A stretch of DNA of 48,094 nucleotides, taken from NCBI RefSeq assembly GCF_004348735.1, contig NZ_SMKT01000058.1, positions 1 to 48,094 of the forward strand, given 5' to 3'. The notes under the pieces were generated by a model. That model was not told where the DNA came from, did no database searches, and was given only the letters and a program-made list of their open reading frames with translations. Source of the DNA: Actinomadura sp. KC06 (GTDB taxonomy: Bacteria; Actinomycetota; Actinomycetes; Streptosporangiales; Streptosporangiaceae). This document shows, one piece after another, positions 17,137-25,266 of the stretch; position 1 is the stretch's first letter; each line of letters opens with the position of its first letter. The translations under genes and the position numbers were made by a program.

Positions 17137-17484
17137 TTGCAGTCGTACGTAGCGGTACTCGCACTTCTGGGTTTGCTGGCGGCCGTGGTCACGGCCGTGT
17201 ACGCGCTGTCGTTCGCCTACGCGCCGCCCGGCGCCCTTGGCACCGGTCCGTTTCTGGCGGGCGGACGTCCCCAGGAGCATGCGGTGTCGCGCTTTCACGT
17301 GCGCTGGTACGTCGTGACCATGGTCTTCCTGGCCTTCGACATGGAGATGGTCTTCATGTACCCGTGGGCGGTGGTGGTCGCCTCGGTCGGGACGAAGGCC
17401 GTCGTCGAGATGTTCGTATTCCTGGCGCTCCTGGTGGTCGGGGTCATATACGCGTGGCGCGAGGGGGCCTTTCGATGGGCCTGA
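17137..17484 (+). CDS. nuoA: NADH-quinone oxidoreductase subunit A-like protein
   Basis: The 115-aa protein has three transmembrane helices and the NuoA hallmark RFHVRWYVVTMVFLAFDMEMVFMYPWAVV. The start is a TTG at 17137 after AGGGGC; no ATG or GTG is in frame upstream. The loop between helices 1 and 2, which in complex I carries the conserved Tyr-Glu-Cys-Gly near the quinone site, reads GGRPQEHAVSRFH and has no Cys. This fits a membrane arm that no longer docks a normal quinone module. It begins an eight-gene overlapping operon and overlaps the next gene by 10 bp. Confidence 0.88.
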   Translation: MQSYVAVLALLGLLAAVVTAVYALSFAYAPPGALGTGPFLAGGRPQEHAVSRFHVRWYVVTMVFLAFDMEMVFMYPWAVVVASVGTKAVVEMFVFLALLVVGVIYAWREGAFRWA

Positions 17485-18713
17485 AGGCGGGGCTCTTCCG
17501 GTTCGCCCACGCGCGTCCCCACGCCTTCGTCATCACGGCTCCCGGCGCGACGCGGACCAGGTTGTTCGTCGAGGCCGAACTGACGCGGCGCGGCGGGCGT
17601 CCGGTCCGGTCGCCCGCGGCGGCGGCGATCCTCGTCGTGTGCGGACGTCCCGGCGCGGGCCTGGCGGCGGCTGCGGACACGATCTGGGAGGACGTGCCAG
17701 GGCCGCGCGCCCTCGTCCGGTTGGACGAGGTGGCGTCGGCCGAGGACGTCGCGGCGGAGCTCGACCGGGCGACCCGGGAGCTGGCCGACACCTCCGCGCA
17801 GTGGGCGGATGCCCTGGCCCGCAAAGACCGCGGACCGTGGTCGCCCGCCGACGAGCCCGATCATGGCGGGCACATGGAGCACGGCGGGCACATGGAGCAC
17901 GGCGGGCACATGGAGCACGGCGGGCACGAGCATCACATGGGGGCTCCGGCGGGGCTGGCCATGGCGGGGCGTGCGGCGGACCGGGATGGTCTGAAGCTGG
18001 ACGTCCTGCACATCCCGCTCGGCCCGGCTCTCGCGGACTGGCCCGCCGGACTCGTGCTCGACCTGACCGTGCAAGGCGACGTCGTCCAGTCCGCGGAGGC
18101 CGTGGTCATGGACGGCTCGGCGGCCGGGCCCGCCTTCTGGGACGAGCCGTGGTTGCGAGCCGCCGCGGGCGAGCGGGTGACGACCGGGGACGCGGAGCGG
18201 CGCAGGGCCGCGAGCCACCTCGACAGCGCGGGACGGCTGCTGGCCGTCGCGGGCTGGGACAGTGCCGCCGACCAGGCCCGCGTCCTGCGCGATCAGCTCG
18301 TCGCGGGCGAACCCCAGAGCGAGCTGGCGCCGCGCGTCGGCAGGTTCGTGCGCCGTGCTCGCCGGTCGAGAACGCTGCGATGGATGCTGGGCGGTGTCGG
18401 CGTCATCGACCCTGAACTGGCCGAGCGCCATCTGCCGAAGGCGTCCACAGGCTACGTCGGAGACGTGTTCGCTCGGCTGAGCGCCTGGCTCGACACCATC
18501 GGCGAAGCCGCGCGACGGCTGGACGATTCCGCGCCCTTGCGGGATCTCGACGGCCCGCGGGGTCCGGTGGACGGCCGGACGAGCGCCGCGTTCGTCGCGA
18601 TGCTTCCCGAGCTGCTGGAAGGCATGGAGCTCGCGGCGGCGAGGCTGACCGTCGCCAGCCTGGATCCCGACCTCGACCAGATCGGCGTCCCCGCGGAGGT
18701 CTCCGGTGAGTGA
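17475..18713 (+). CDS. Uncharacterised NuoB/NuoD-like fusion with a histidine repeat
   Basis: This 412-aa soluble-looking protein occupies the slot of nuoB-C-D. Residues 1-105 resemble a degenerate NuoB fold (SPAAAAILVVCGRPG in place of SPRQADLLIVAG, then a VPGPRALVRL block), but only one Cys (C56) exists in the whole protein, so the N2 cluster ligands are gone. Residues 130-154 are a His-rich stretch, HGGHMEHGGHMEH and onward, with 11 His. Residues 172-290 resemble the start of NuoD (LDVLHIPLGPALADWPAGLVLDL, then RRRAASHLDSAGRLLAVAGW). The likeness is my reading by eye. The start ATG overlaps nuoA, and the end overlaps nuoH by 8 bp. Metal binding or docking of an alternative electron donor are possible roles. 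Confidence 0.7.
   Translation: MGLKAGLFRFAHARPHAFVITAPGATRTRLFVEAELTRRGGRPVRSPAAAAILVVCGRPGAGLAAAADTIWEDVPGPRALVRLDEVASAEDVAAELDRATRELADTSAQWADALARKDRGPWSPADEPDHGGHMEHGGHMEHGGHMEHGGHEHHMGAPAGLAMAGRAADRDGLKLDVLHIPLGPALADWPAGLVLDLTVQGDVVQSAEAVVMDGSAAGPAFWDEPWLRAAAGERVTTGDAERRRAASHLDSAGRLLAVAGWDSAADQARVLRDQLVAGEPQSELAPRVGRFVRRARRSRTLRWMLGGVGVIDPELAERHLPKASTGYVGDVFARLSAWLDTIGEAARRLDDSAPLRDLDGPRGPVDGRTSAAFVAMLPELLEGMELAAARLTVASLDPDLDQIGVPAEVSGE
17865..17927 (+). repeat. 18-bp tandem repeat coding for the His-rich segment
   Basis: Three identical 18-bp units (17865-17882, 17883-17900, 17901-17918), each coding GGHMEH, are followed by a half unit to 17927 and then EHH. Perfect identity suggests recent expansion or homogenisation, and copy number may vary between strains. 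Confidence 0.95.
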
Positions 18714-19608
18714 GCCGACGCCTGTCTGGGCCGTCGTGGCGCTTCCCCTCGTGCTGGGCGTTCTGGCCTACTCGGCCGCGGCGATGGACTCGGCGTTCCG
18801 CACCGGGGACGGGGTGGTCGCCCCGTTGCGGGAGGGCGTCCGGCTCATCGTCCAGCAGCGGCGGCGCACGCATGCGCCGGACATCCTGCTCACCCGGATC
18901 GGTGTGATCAGCCTTCCGACCGCGGCGCTGCTGGCGGCGACGGTGATCCCGTTCGGTGACACGAGCGTGTGGGATCTACCGGTGAGCGTCGTGTGGTTCA
19001 ACGCGATGGAGGTCGTGGCCTGGGGTTCGCTCTGGCTGACCGGGTGGGGGGTCAACTCGGCGTTCCCGCTGATCGGCGGCTATCGGTTCGTCGCCCAGGG
19101 GCTGGCGTACGAGCTGCCGCACATGTTCGCCCTCATCACCGCCGGCCTCGGGGCCGGTTCGCTCGGCTTCGAGGAGGTGGCCGCGGCGCAGGACGGCCTC
19201 TGGTTCGCCGTCTGGATGCCGGTCGCGTTCGCCGTCTACCTGCTGTCCGCGCTCGCGATGGCGTTCTGGGGACCGCTGAGCCACCCGGTGGCGGACGATC
19301 TCGCGGGCGGAGTCCCGGCCGAGCTGTCGGGCCCGGACCGGCTGCTGTTCTTCGCCGGACGGTTCGCGCTGCTGACCGTGGCGGCGGCGGCCGCGGTGCC
19401 GCTGTTCCTGGGCGGCGGCGCGGGGCCGTGGCTGCCGGGCTGGGCCTGGTCGCTGATCAAGACGTACGCGGTGCTGGCCCTGCTGGTCTGGGTCCGCGGG
19501 CGGTTCCCGGTGCTCAGGATGGACCGGTTCATGACGGCCGCTTGGGTGGTCCTGATCCCGGCAATGCTGCTGCAGGCCCTGGTGGTCGGCATCGTGGTCG
19601 TGAACTGA
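18706..19608 (+). CDS. nuoH: NADH-quinone oxidoreductase subunit H-like protein
   Basis: The 300-aa protein has about eight transmembrane helices and aligns with NuoH through VAQGLAYELPHMFALITAGL and the DLAGGVPAELSGPDRLLFFAGRFA segment. It is shorter than ordinary NuoH (about 320-450). The GPNRVGP-type loop after helix 1 is replaced by APLREGVRLIVQQRRRTHAP, and the acid-rich DLPEAESELVAG loop near the quinone tunnel has become HPVADDLAGGVPAEL. Loss of these charged residues suggests altered quinone access. The start is a GTG at 18706 with GGAGG upstream, overlapping the previous stop. NuoH normally links the quinone module to the pumps. Confidence 0.85.
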   Translation: MSEPTPVWAVVALPLVLGVLAYSAAAMDSAFRTGDGVVAPLREGVRLIVQQRRRTHAPDILLTRIGVISLPTAALLAATVIPFGDTSVWDLPVSVVWFNAMEVVAWGSLWLTGWGVNSAFPLIGGYRFVAQGLAYELPHMFALITAGLGAGSLGFEEVAAAQDGLWFAVWMPVAFAVYLLSALAMAFWGPLSHPVADDLAGGVPAELSGPDRLLFFAGRFALLTVAAAAAVPLFLGGGAGPWLPGWAWSLIKTYAVLALLVWVRGRFPVLRMDRFMTAAWVVLIPAMLLQALVVGIVVVN

Positions 19609-19617
19609 GGAGGTGAG

Positions 19618-20151
19618 ATGCAGGACGTCGCGTTCTGGGTCCTGGCGGCGGGGGCCGTGGGTTTCGGCATCGCCGTCTTCGTCGTGGACTCGATGGCGCG
19701 GGCGACGTTCGCCCTGCTGGCCTCGTTCCTGTGCGTCGGCGTCGAGCTGCTGCTGCTCGACCTCGACTACCTGGGCGTCCTGGTGATCCTGATGATGATC
19801 ATGGAGATGCTGGTGATGGCGGTCTTCATGATCATGTACATGATGAATCCCGGCGGGCTCATGCCGATGACGATGGTGCACAACAACCTGGGGGCGCTCG
19901 TCATCGCCGGCGGCGTCTTCGCCGCGCTCGTGGCCGGGATTCTCCTCACCCCGTGGCCGCGGCGGCGCGGGACCGTCCCCGCCGACCCGACCTTCGCCGT
20001 CGGCGAGGCGATCATGGGGCCGAAGATGCTGGCGATGATGGTGATCGGCATCGCCATCCTCGCCACGATGATCGCCTCCGTCGTGCTGGCCACCGACCGG
20101 GGACGTTACGACCGGCCGCCGGGGCGCGGGGGCGGGGGCGGTGCGAGGTGA
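19618..20151 (+). CDS. nuoJ: NADH-quinone oxidoreductase subunit J-like protein
   Basis: The 177-aa protein has five transmembrane helices, with the Met-rich third helix region (YLGVLVILMMIMEMLVMAVFMIMYMMNPGG, residues about 56-85) that corresponds to the pi-bulge helix of NuoJ. Length fits the family. The ATG at 19618 follows a strong GGAGGTGAG. The stop overlaps nuoK as GTGA. NuoJ with K and H forms the first part of the membrane arm. The strikingly Met-rich helix is stronger than usual for the family. Confidence 0.87.
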   Translation: MQDVAFWVLAAGAVGFGIAVFVVDSMARATFALLASFLCVGVELLLLDLDYLGVLVILMMIMEMLVMAVFMIMYMMNPGGLMPMTMVHNNLGALVIAGGVFAALVAGILLTPWPRRRGTVPADPTFAVGEAIMGPKMLAMMVIGIAILATMIASVVLATDRGRYDRPPGRGGGGGAR

Positions 20152-20453
20152 GTCTTGAAGCCTTTCTCGTGCTGGCCGCCGCCCTGTTCTCGGTCGGGCT
20201 GTACGGGGCGCTGTCGCAGCAGTCGATCGTGATGCTGATGATGGGCCTCGAACTCATGATCAACGGGCTGCTGGTGGCGGGCGCGGCGTTCTGGTTCTAC
20301 GTCTCGCCCGGATCGGCGGACGGCCAGGTCCTGGTGCTCGTCGCCGTCACCGTGATGGCGCTGGAGATGGCGATGGGGTTCGCCGTCGTCACCGCGCTGT
20401 TCCGGGCGCGCGACGTCGATCTGACCGATGATGCCGGAGATCTCAAAGGATGA
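20148..20453 (+). CDS. nuoK: NADH-quinone oxidoreductase subunit K-like protein
   Basis: The 101-aa protein is exactly NuoK length with three transmembrane helices. Both membrane Glu residues needed for proton transfer are kept: E35 in MMGLELMINGLL and E73 in VTVMALEMAMGFAVV. It begins with GTG at 20148 overlapping the nuoJ stop and ends overlapping nuoL as ATGA. Kept glutamates argue that the membrane arm still moves ions even though the redox modules are missing. Confidence 0.92.
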   Translation: MSLEAFLVLAAALFSVGLYGALSQQSIVMLMMGLELMINGLLVAGAAFWFYVSPGSADGQVLVLVAVTVMALEMAMGFAVVTALFRARDVDLTDDAGDLKG

Positions 20454-22324
20454 GTTTTCTGGGCTGGCTGCTGCCGGCGGTGCCGATCGTTACCGGTGTG
20501 CTGCTGCTCGGCGGACGGTTCGTCCTCGGGCGCCGGGTGGATCGTCCGGCGCCCGCGATCGCGGTGGGGGCCGCGTCCGTCGCGCTGTGCCTGGCGATCG
20601 CGGGGGCGGCGGCCCGGCCGACCGTGCGGTTCCCGCTGTTCGAGCGGTTGCCCGGCGGGCTGGCGGTGGACGGGCTTTCCGCCGTTCTCGTGCTCACGGT
20701 CACATCGGTCAGCCTCGCCGTCCTGGTGTTCGCCGGCGGAGAGTTCGCCGCGGACGAGTCGCGGGGGCGCTTCTTCGGGCTGATGCTGGTGTTCACCGGG
20801 GCGATGCTCGTGACGGTCACCGCCACCGACCTGGCCGTCCTGCTGATGGGCTGGGAGGTCATGGGCGCGATGTCGTACGCGCTCATCGGCTTCTGGTGGC
20901 GGGAGCCGAGACGGGTCGGTTCCGCGGACGTCTCCTTCGTCACCACGCGCGCCGGTGACCTCGGCCTGTACTTCGCCGCGGGCGCCGCCCTGATCGGCAC
21001 CGGATCGCTGAGCCTCGACGAGCTGGCCACCGCGGAGGGTCACTGGCGCGACTTGATCGCGGCCGGCGTCGTCCTGGCGGCGCTGGGCAAGTCGGCGCAG
21101 CTACCGTTCTCCTTCTGGCTGTCGCGGGCCATGGACGGACCGAGCCCGGTCTCCGCGCTGCTGCACTCGGCGACCATGGTGGCGGCCGGGGCGTACCTGC
21201 TGCTGCGCCTGGAACCGCTGCTCGACGCGACGGGCTGGGCCGCGTCGCTGGTGGCGTGGGCGGGTGCGCTCACCGCGCTTCTGCTGGGTGTGGTCGCGCT
21301 GGCCCAGCGCGACCTGAAACAGCTGCTGGCGGCCTCCACGTGTGCGCAGATCGGGTTCATGGTGCTCGGCGCGGGAGCCGGCACGGTGACCGGAGGCACC
21401 GCGCATCTCGCCGCGCACGCCGCCGTGAAGAGCCTGTTGTTCCTCGGCGCTGGCGCGTGGCTGAGTGCGCTTGGAACCAAAGACCTCGGGGAGTTGCGCG
21501 GCGCCGCTCGCCGGTACCGGCTGGTCGGAGCGGCCTTCGGCGTCGGGATGCTCGCCCTCGCGGGCACTCCGCCGCTGTCGCTCTGGGCCACTAAGGACAC
21601 TGTCCTCAGCGCCGCCCTGGACGTGTCTCCCCCGCTGTACGCGGTCGGGCTCGCCGCAGCGCTCCTGTCGGCGGGCTATGCGGCGCGTGTGCTGTTCGCC
21701 GTGACCCGTCCGGCCGGCGCGGCTACGCGATCGGACACCGAGGAGACCGGGACGCGGCGCATCGGACTCCTCGAAAAGGTCACGCTGCCCGTGCTGGCCC
21801 TGTGGTCCGCCGCGCTCGGAATCTTCGCTTTGCCCGTGGTGGACGAGGCATGGACGAACCTCCTCGGCACCGGTCATGGGCCAGCGCCGGGCGCGGTCGA
21901 GCTGGCGCTCTCCGGTGCGTTGGCGCTGCTCGCCGTCGGAATGACCTGGGCCTTCATGCGGCACGGTGGTCGAGTCCGGGCGGCGTGGACGGCCCCCGCC
22001 CTGCACTGGCTGCATCTCGAACGGCTCGCCGGGCTGCTCGTCGCGCGTCCGGTGTTCATGCTGGCCACCGCGCTGGCCAGGTTCGACGACCGCGTCATCG
22101 ACGGGGGCGTGCACGCGGCCGCCGCGACGGGACGGCTCGCCGCCGCGCTCGCCGCCCGCCGGATCGAGATCAGGGTGGACGGCCTCGTCACCGCGGCAGG
22201 CCGGAGCGCCCGCCTGCTGGCGGACCTCGCCCGCCGCCCGCAGACCGGGCAGGCGCACACCTACTACGCGCAGGCCGCCGTCCTGCTCGCCGTGCTCATC
22301 GTCGTCGTCCTCCTGGTCAGGTGA
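20450..22324 (+). CDS. nuoL: NADH-quinone oxidoreductase subunit L-like protein
   Basis: The 624-aa antiporter-like subunit keeps the ion-path residues: Glu136 in LLMGWEVMGAMSYALIGFWW and Lys214 in LGKSAQLPFSFWLSRAMDGPSPVSALLHSATMV. It is full length, with additional C-terminal helices after residue 500 corresponding to the lateral helix and last membrane anchor of NuoL. NuoL is homologous to MrpA/D-type Na+/H+ antiporters, so coupling to another ion is possible. It overlaps nuoK (ATGA) and nuoM (GTGA) and belongs to the same transcript. Confidence 0.93.
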   Translation: MSFLGWLLPAVPIVTGVLLLGGRFVLGRRVDRPAPAIAVGAASVALCLAIAGAAARPTVRFPLFERLPGGLAVDGLSAVLVLTVTSVSLAVLVFAGGEFAADESRGRFFGLMLVFTGAMLVTVTATDLAVLLMGWEVMGAMSYALIGFWWREPRRVGSADVSFVTTRAGDLGLYFAAGAALIGTGSLSLDELATAEGHWRDLIAAGVVLAALGKSAQLPFSFWLSRAMDGPSPVSALLHSATMVAAGAYLLLRLEPLLDATGWAASLVAWAGALTALLLGVVALAQRDLKQLLAASTCAQIGFMVLGAGAGTVTGGTAHLAAHAAVKSLLFLGAGAWLSALGTKDLGELRGAARRYRLVGAAFGVGMLALAGTPPLSLWATKDTVLSAALDVSPPLYAVGLAAALLSAGYAARVLFAVTRPAGAATRSDTEETGTRRIGLLEKVTLPVLALWSAALGIFALPVVDEAWTNLLGTGHGPAPGAVELALSGALALLAVGMTWAFMRHGGRVRAAWTAPALHWLHLERLAGLLVARPVFMLATALARFDDRVIDGGVHAAAATGRLAAALAARRIEIRVDGLVTAAGRSARLLADLARRPQTGQAHTYYAQAAVLLAVLIVVVLLVR

Positions 22325-23820
22325 CCGTGCTCTCCGTCGTGATCTTCCTGCCGCTCGCCGTCGCGCTCGGGCTGTACGCGGTGCCCCGGCCCGGCGCCCG
22401 CGCGGTGGCCTGGACGTGGATCGCCGCCTGCGCCATCGACCTCGCTCTGGTCGTCGCGATGTGGATCGGGCACGGCACGGGCGGCGGGATCTCCTACGAG
22501 ACGAACGTGCGCTGGATCCCGTCCGTCCGGGCCGGCTACCACATCGGGGTCGACGGCCTTTCGCTGCCGCTGCTCGCCCTCACCTCCCTGCTGTTCCTGG
22601 CCTGCGCGGTCTACTCGCTGCGCCAGGAACGGCAGGTGCGGGCCTTCGCCGCGCTCTTCCTGTTCCTGCAGACGGTGTCCCTCGGCCTGTTCGCGGCTCT
22701 GGACCTCCTGCTGTTCTTCGTGTTCTTCGACCTGTCGATCGTCGGGATGTACTTCGTCATCGCCGGGTGGGGACACGGCGACAGGATGCGGTCGGCGCTG
22801 AAGTTCTTCCTCTACACCTTCCTCGGCTCCCTGATCCTGCTGCTGGGGTTCATCGGGCTCTACCTGGGCGCCGAGCCGCACACCTTCGACATGGTGGAGC
22901 TGACCCGGACTCCGCCGCTGGCCGGGTCGGCGGGGCTCGCCGGGCTCGTGCTGCTGGCGATCGGCGTCGGGCTGGCCATCAAGACGCCGACCGTCCCGTT
23001 CCACACCTGGCTGCCGCCCGCGCACACCGACGCGCCCGCCGCGGGCTCGGCGATCCTGGCCGGGATCCTGCTGAAGATGGGCGCCTACGGTTTCGTCCGG
23101 ATCGCGATGCCGATGCTCCCGGACGCGTGGCGCCGCTACGCCTGGGTCGTCATCGTCGTCGGCGTGATCAGCGTCCTGTACGGGGCGCTGGTGGCGTACG
23201 CGCAGGAAGACCTCAAGCGGCTGATCGCGTACACCTCGGTCAACCACATGGGGTACATCGTCCTGGCGCTCGGCGCCGCCGGCGCGGCCGGCGACCAGGC
23301 CGCGCGGCGGCTCGCGGTGACCGGCGCGGTCACGCAGATGGTGAGCCACGGGCTGATCACCGGCGCGCTGTTCCTGCTCGCCGGAGTGCTCTACGGCCGG
23401 GCCGGCACCTATGACATGGGACGCTTCGGCGGCCTCGCCGGGCGCGCCCCGGTCTACTCCGCGCTCGTCGCGGTGGGCGCGTTCGCCTCCCTCGGGCTGC
23501 CCGGCTTCTCCGGCTTCATCGCCGAGTTCCAGATCTTCACCGGCGTGATCGGCAGCGGCGGCACGGGGCTCGCCGTCGCCGGGGCGCTGGCGATCGTGGG
23601 GATCCTCATCACCGCCGCGCTGTTCCTGCGCCTGCTGCACCGCGCCGTCCTGGGCCCGCCGGGCGAGCTGACCGCGCGGGTCACCGACGTCCACCGCAGC
23701 GAACTCGGCGCGATCGTCCCGCTGCTGCTGCTCGCGGTGGTCATCGGGATCGCGCCGCGGTTCCTGCTGGACGTCATCGAACCGTTCTCGGCGACGGTGG
23801 TCTCGCTGGTGGCGCGATGA
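22321..23820 (+). CDS. nuoM: NADH-quinone oxidoreductase subunit M-like protein
   Basis: The 499-aa protein has 13-14 transmembrane helices and the antiporter core IKTPTVPFHTWLPPAHTDAP with Lys221, plus EDLKRLIAYTSVNHMGYIVL. In helix 5 the usual Glu of FFE-x5-MYF is Asp137 (FFDLSIVGMYFVIAGWG), a conservative but rare change at the key proton-relay site. It starts with a GTG at 22321 overlapping the nuoL stop. Together with L and N it would form the distal pumping units. Confidence 0.92.
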   Translation: MTVLSVVIFLPLAVALGLYAVPRPGARAVAWTWIAACAIDLALVVAMWIGHGTGGGISYETNVRWIPSVRAGYHIGVDGLSLPLLALTSLLFLACAVYSLRQERQVRAFAALFLFLQTVSLGLFAALDLLLFFVFFDLSIVGMYFVIAGWGHGDRMRSALKFFLYTFLGSLILLLGFIGLYLGAEPHTFDMVELTRTPPLAGSAGLAGLVLLAIGVGLAIKTPTVPFHTWLPPAHTDAPAAGSAILAGILLKMGAYGFVRIAMPMLPDAWRRYAWVVIVVGVISVLYGALVAYAQEDLKRLIAYTSVNHMGYIVLALGAAGAAGDQAARRLAVTGAVTQMVSHGLITGALFLLAGVLYGRAGTYDMGRFGGLAGRAPVYSALVAVGAFASLGLPGFSGFIAEFQIFTGVIGSGGTGLAVAGALAIVGILITAALFLRLLHRAVLGPPGELTARVTDVHRSELGAIVPLLLLAVVIGIAPRFLLDVIEPFSATVVSLVAR

Positions 23821-25205
23821 TGCGCGAGAACCCGGCGGACCTCCTGCCGGAGCTGCTCGTCCTCGGCGCGGCGGTGATCGGGCTGCTGACCGGGTCGTTC
23901 CTGCCGCGGGCGCGGCAGTGGATCGTCGGGCTGATGTGCGCGTCCGGGCTGGTCGCGGGCCTGGTGGCGGCGGCGCTCGCCGCCCGCCGCGCGGATCTGA
24001 TGACCTTCGACGCGTTCATGCTCGACCCCGTCACCCACGTGACGCGGGTCGTCGTCCTGGCGGCGACGCTACTGGTCATCGTGCTCGCCGCGAGGCCGAT
24101 GCGCGGCCACCGGCGGGAGAGCGAGTTCTACGTCCTCGTCATGCTCGCGGCGCTCGGCACGATCGTGCTCGGCGCTACGTCCGATCTCCTGGTGCTGGTG
24201 GCGGCCTACCTGCTGGCCAGCATCCCCGGCTACGCGCTCGCGGGCTTCGGGAAGGACGCGCCGGGCACCGAGGCGGCGCTCAAGTACTTCCTCATGGGCG
24301 CGTTCCTGGGCATCTTCATGCTGACCGGCGTCACCCTGCTCTACGGGCTCGGGCGTGGCACGTCCTACGAGATGCTCCGCGCCGAGCTCGGGACGGCCCC
24401 GGACGGCGCGGTCACGGTGGGCGTCGTGCTCCTGCTGGCCGGGCTCCTCTTCAAGGCGGGCGCCGTGCCTGCGCATTTCTGGGTGCCGGACGTCACCGAG
24501 GGCGCTCCCCCGGTGGTCGCGGCGTTCGTCACGACCGTCCCGAAGATCGGAGCGTTCGCCGCCCTCTACCGCTTCGCCGCCGAGGCGCTTCCGCCCGGCG
24601 CCGGCGACTGGCCGCTGCTCATCGCGATCATCGCCGCCGCGACCATGACGCTCGGCAACCTCGCCGCGTTCGCGCAGGACAACGTCCGGCGGCTGCTCGC
24701 CTACTCGACCGTCAGCCAGGCCGGTTACCTGCTCGTCCCGATCGCGGTGGCCGGACGGACCGACCTGGCCGAGCCCGCCCTGCTGTTCTATCTCGCCGCC
24801 TACGCCGTCACCAATATCGGCGCGTTCGCCGTGGTCATCGCCGTCGGACGCGACGAGCTGCCCGCCTACGGCGCGCTGATGCGACGCTCCAAACTCCTGG
24901 CGTTCTCCCTGGTCATCTGCCTGCTGGGGCTGGTGGGCACCCCGCCGGCAGCCGTGTTCGTCGGCAAGCTGCTGATGTTCGGCGCGGCTCTGGACGGACG
25001 CTACGCATGGCTCGCCGTCGTCGCGGCCGTCAATTCCGTCGCCAGCGTCTTCTACTACCTGCGCTGGATCGTCCCCGCATACGCCAAGGACGCTCAGGAC
25101 ACCGCCGGGCGTCTGGATCGCGTCGCCCAGGGAACGGCCTATCTGGCGGCCGCGGGTTCGCTCGTTCTCGGCATCGGAAGCGGCATCGTCCTCGCCATCG
25201 GCTGA
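23817..25205 (+). CDS. nuoN: NADH-quinone oxidoreductase subunit N-like protein
   Basis: The 462-aa protein is a NuoN homologue with LLFKAGAVPAHFWVPDVTEGAPPVVAAFVTTVPKIGAFAALYR containing the conserved Lys, and NVRRLLAYSTVSQAGYLL. The helix-5 region TSDLLVLVAAYLLASIPGYAL (121-141) has no acidic residue where Glu is expected, five residues before the Pro, so one pump unit may be uncoupled or use another path. It overlaps nuoM as ATGA and ends the operon. A 12-bp stem-loop follows. Confidence 0.9.
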   Translation: MMRENPADLLPELLVLGAAVIGLLTGSFLPRARQWIVGLMCASGLVAGLVAAALAARRADLMTFDAFMLDPVTHVTRVVVLAATLLVIVLAARPMRGHRRESEFYVLVMLAALGTIVLGATSDLLVLVAAYLLASIPGYALAGFGKDAPGTEAALKYFLMGAFLGIFMLTGVTLLYGLGRGTSYEMLRAELGTAPDGAVTVGVVLLLAGLLFKAGAVPAHFWVPDVTEGAPPVVAAFVTTVPKIGAFAALYRFAAEALPPGAGDWPLLIAIIAAATMTLGNLAAFAQDNVRRLLAYSTVSQAGYLLVPIAVAGRTDLAEPALLFYLAAYAVTNIGAFAVVIAVGRDELPAYGALMRRSKLLAFSLVICLLGLVGTPPAAVFVGKLLMFGAALDGRYAWLAVVAAVNSVASVFYYLRWIVPAYAKDAQDTAGRLDRVAQGTAYLAAAGSLVLGIGSGIVLAIG

Positions 25206-25222
25206 AGCCCGTCCAGGGCCGT

Positions 25223-25249
25223 GCCGCCCGGGTCGGTGACCCGGGCGGC
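25223..25249. terminator. Bidirectional terminator between nuoN and the DHA2 exporter gene
   Basis: A perfect 12-bp GC stem (25223-25234 with 25238-25249) and a GGT loop lie midway in the 61-bp gap between two convergent genes. The symmetric stem can end transcription from both sides. No U tract is present, as is common in actinomycetes. Confidence 0.8.
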
Positions 25250-25266
25250 GGCCTTGGTACAGCCGA

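Noticed and set aside
17865..17927. Possible CRISPR-like or satellite repeat
   Set aside because: The units are contiguous, in frame and code GGHMEH; there are no spacers.
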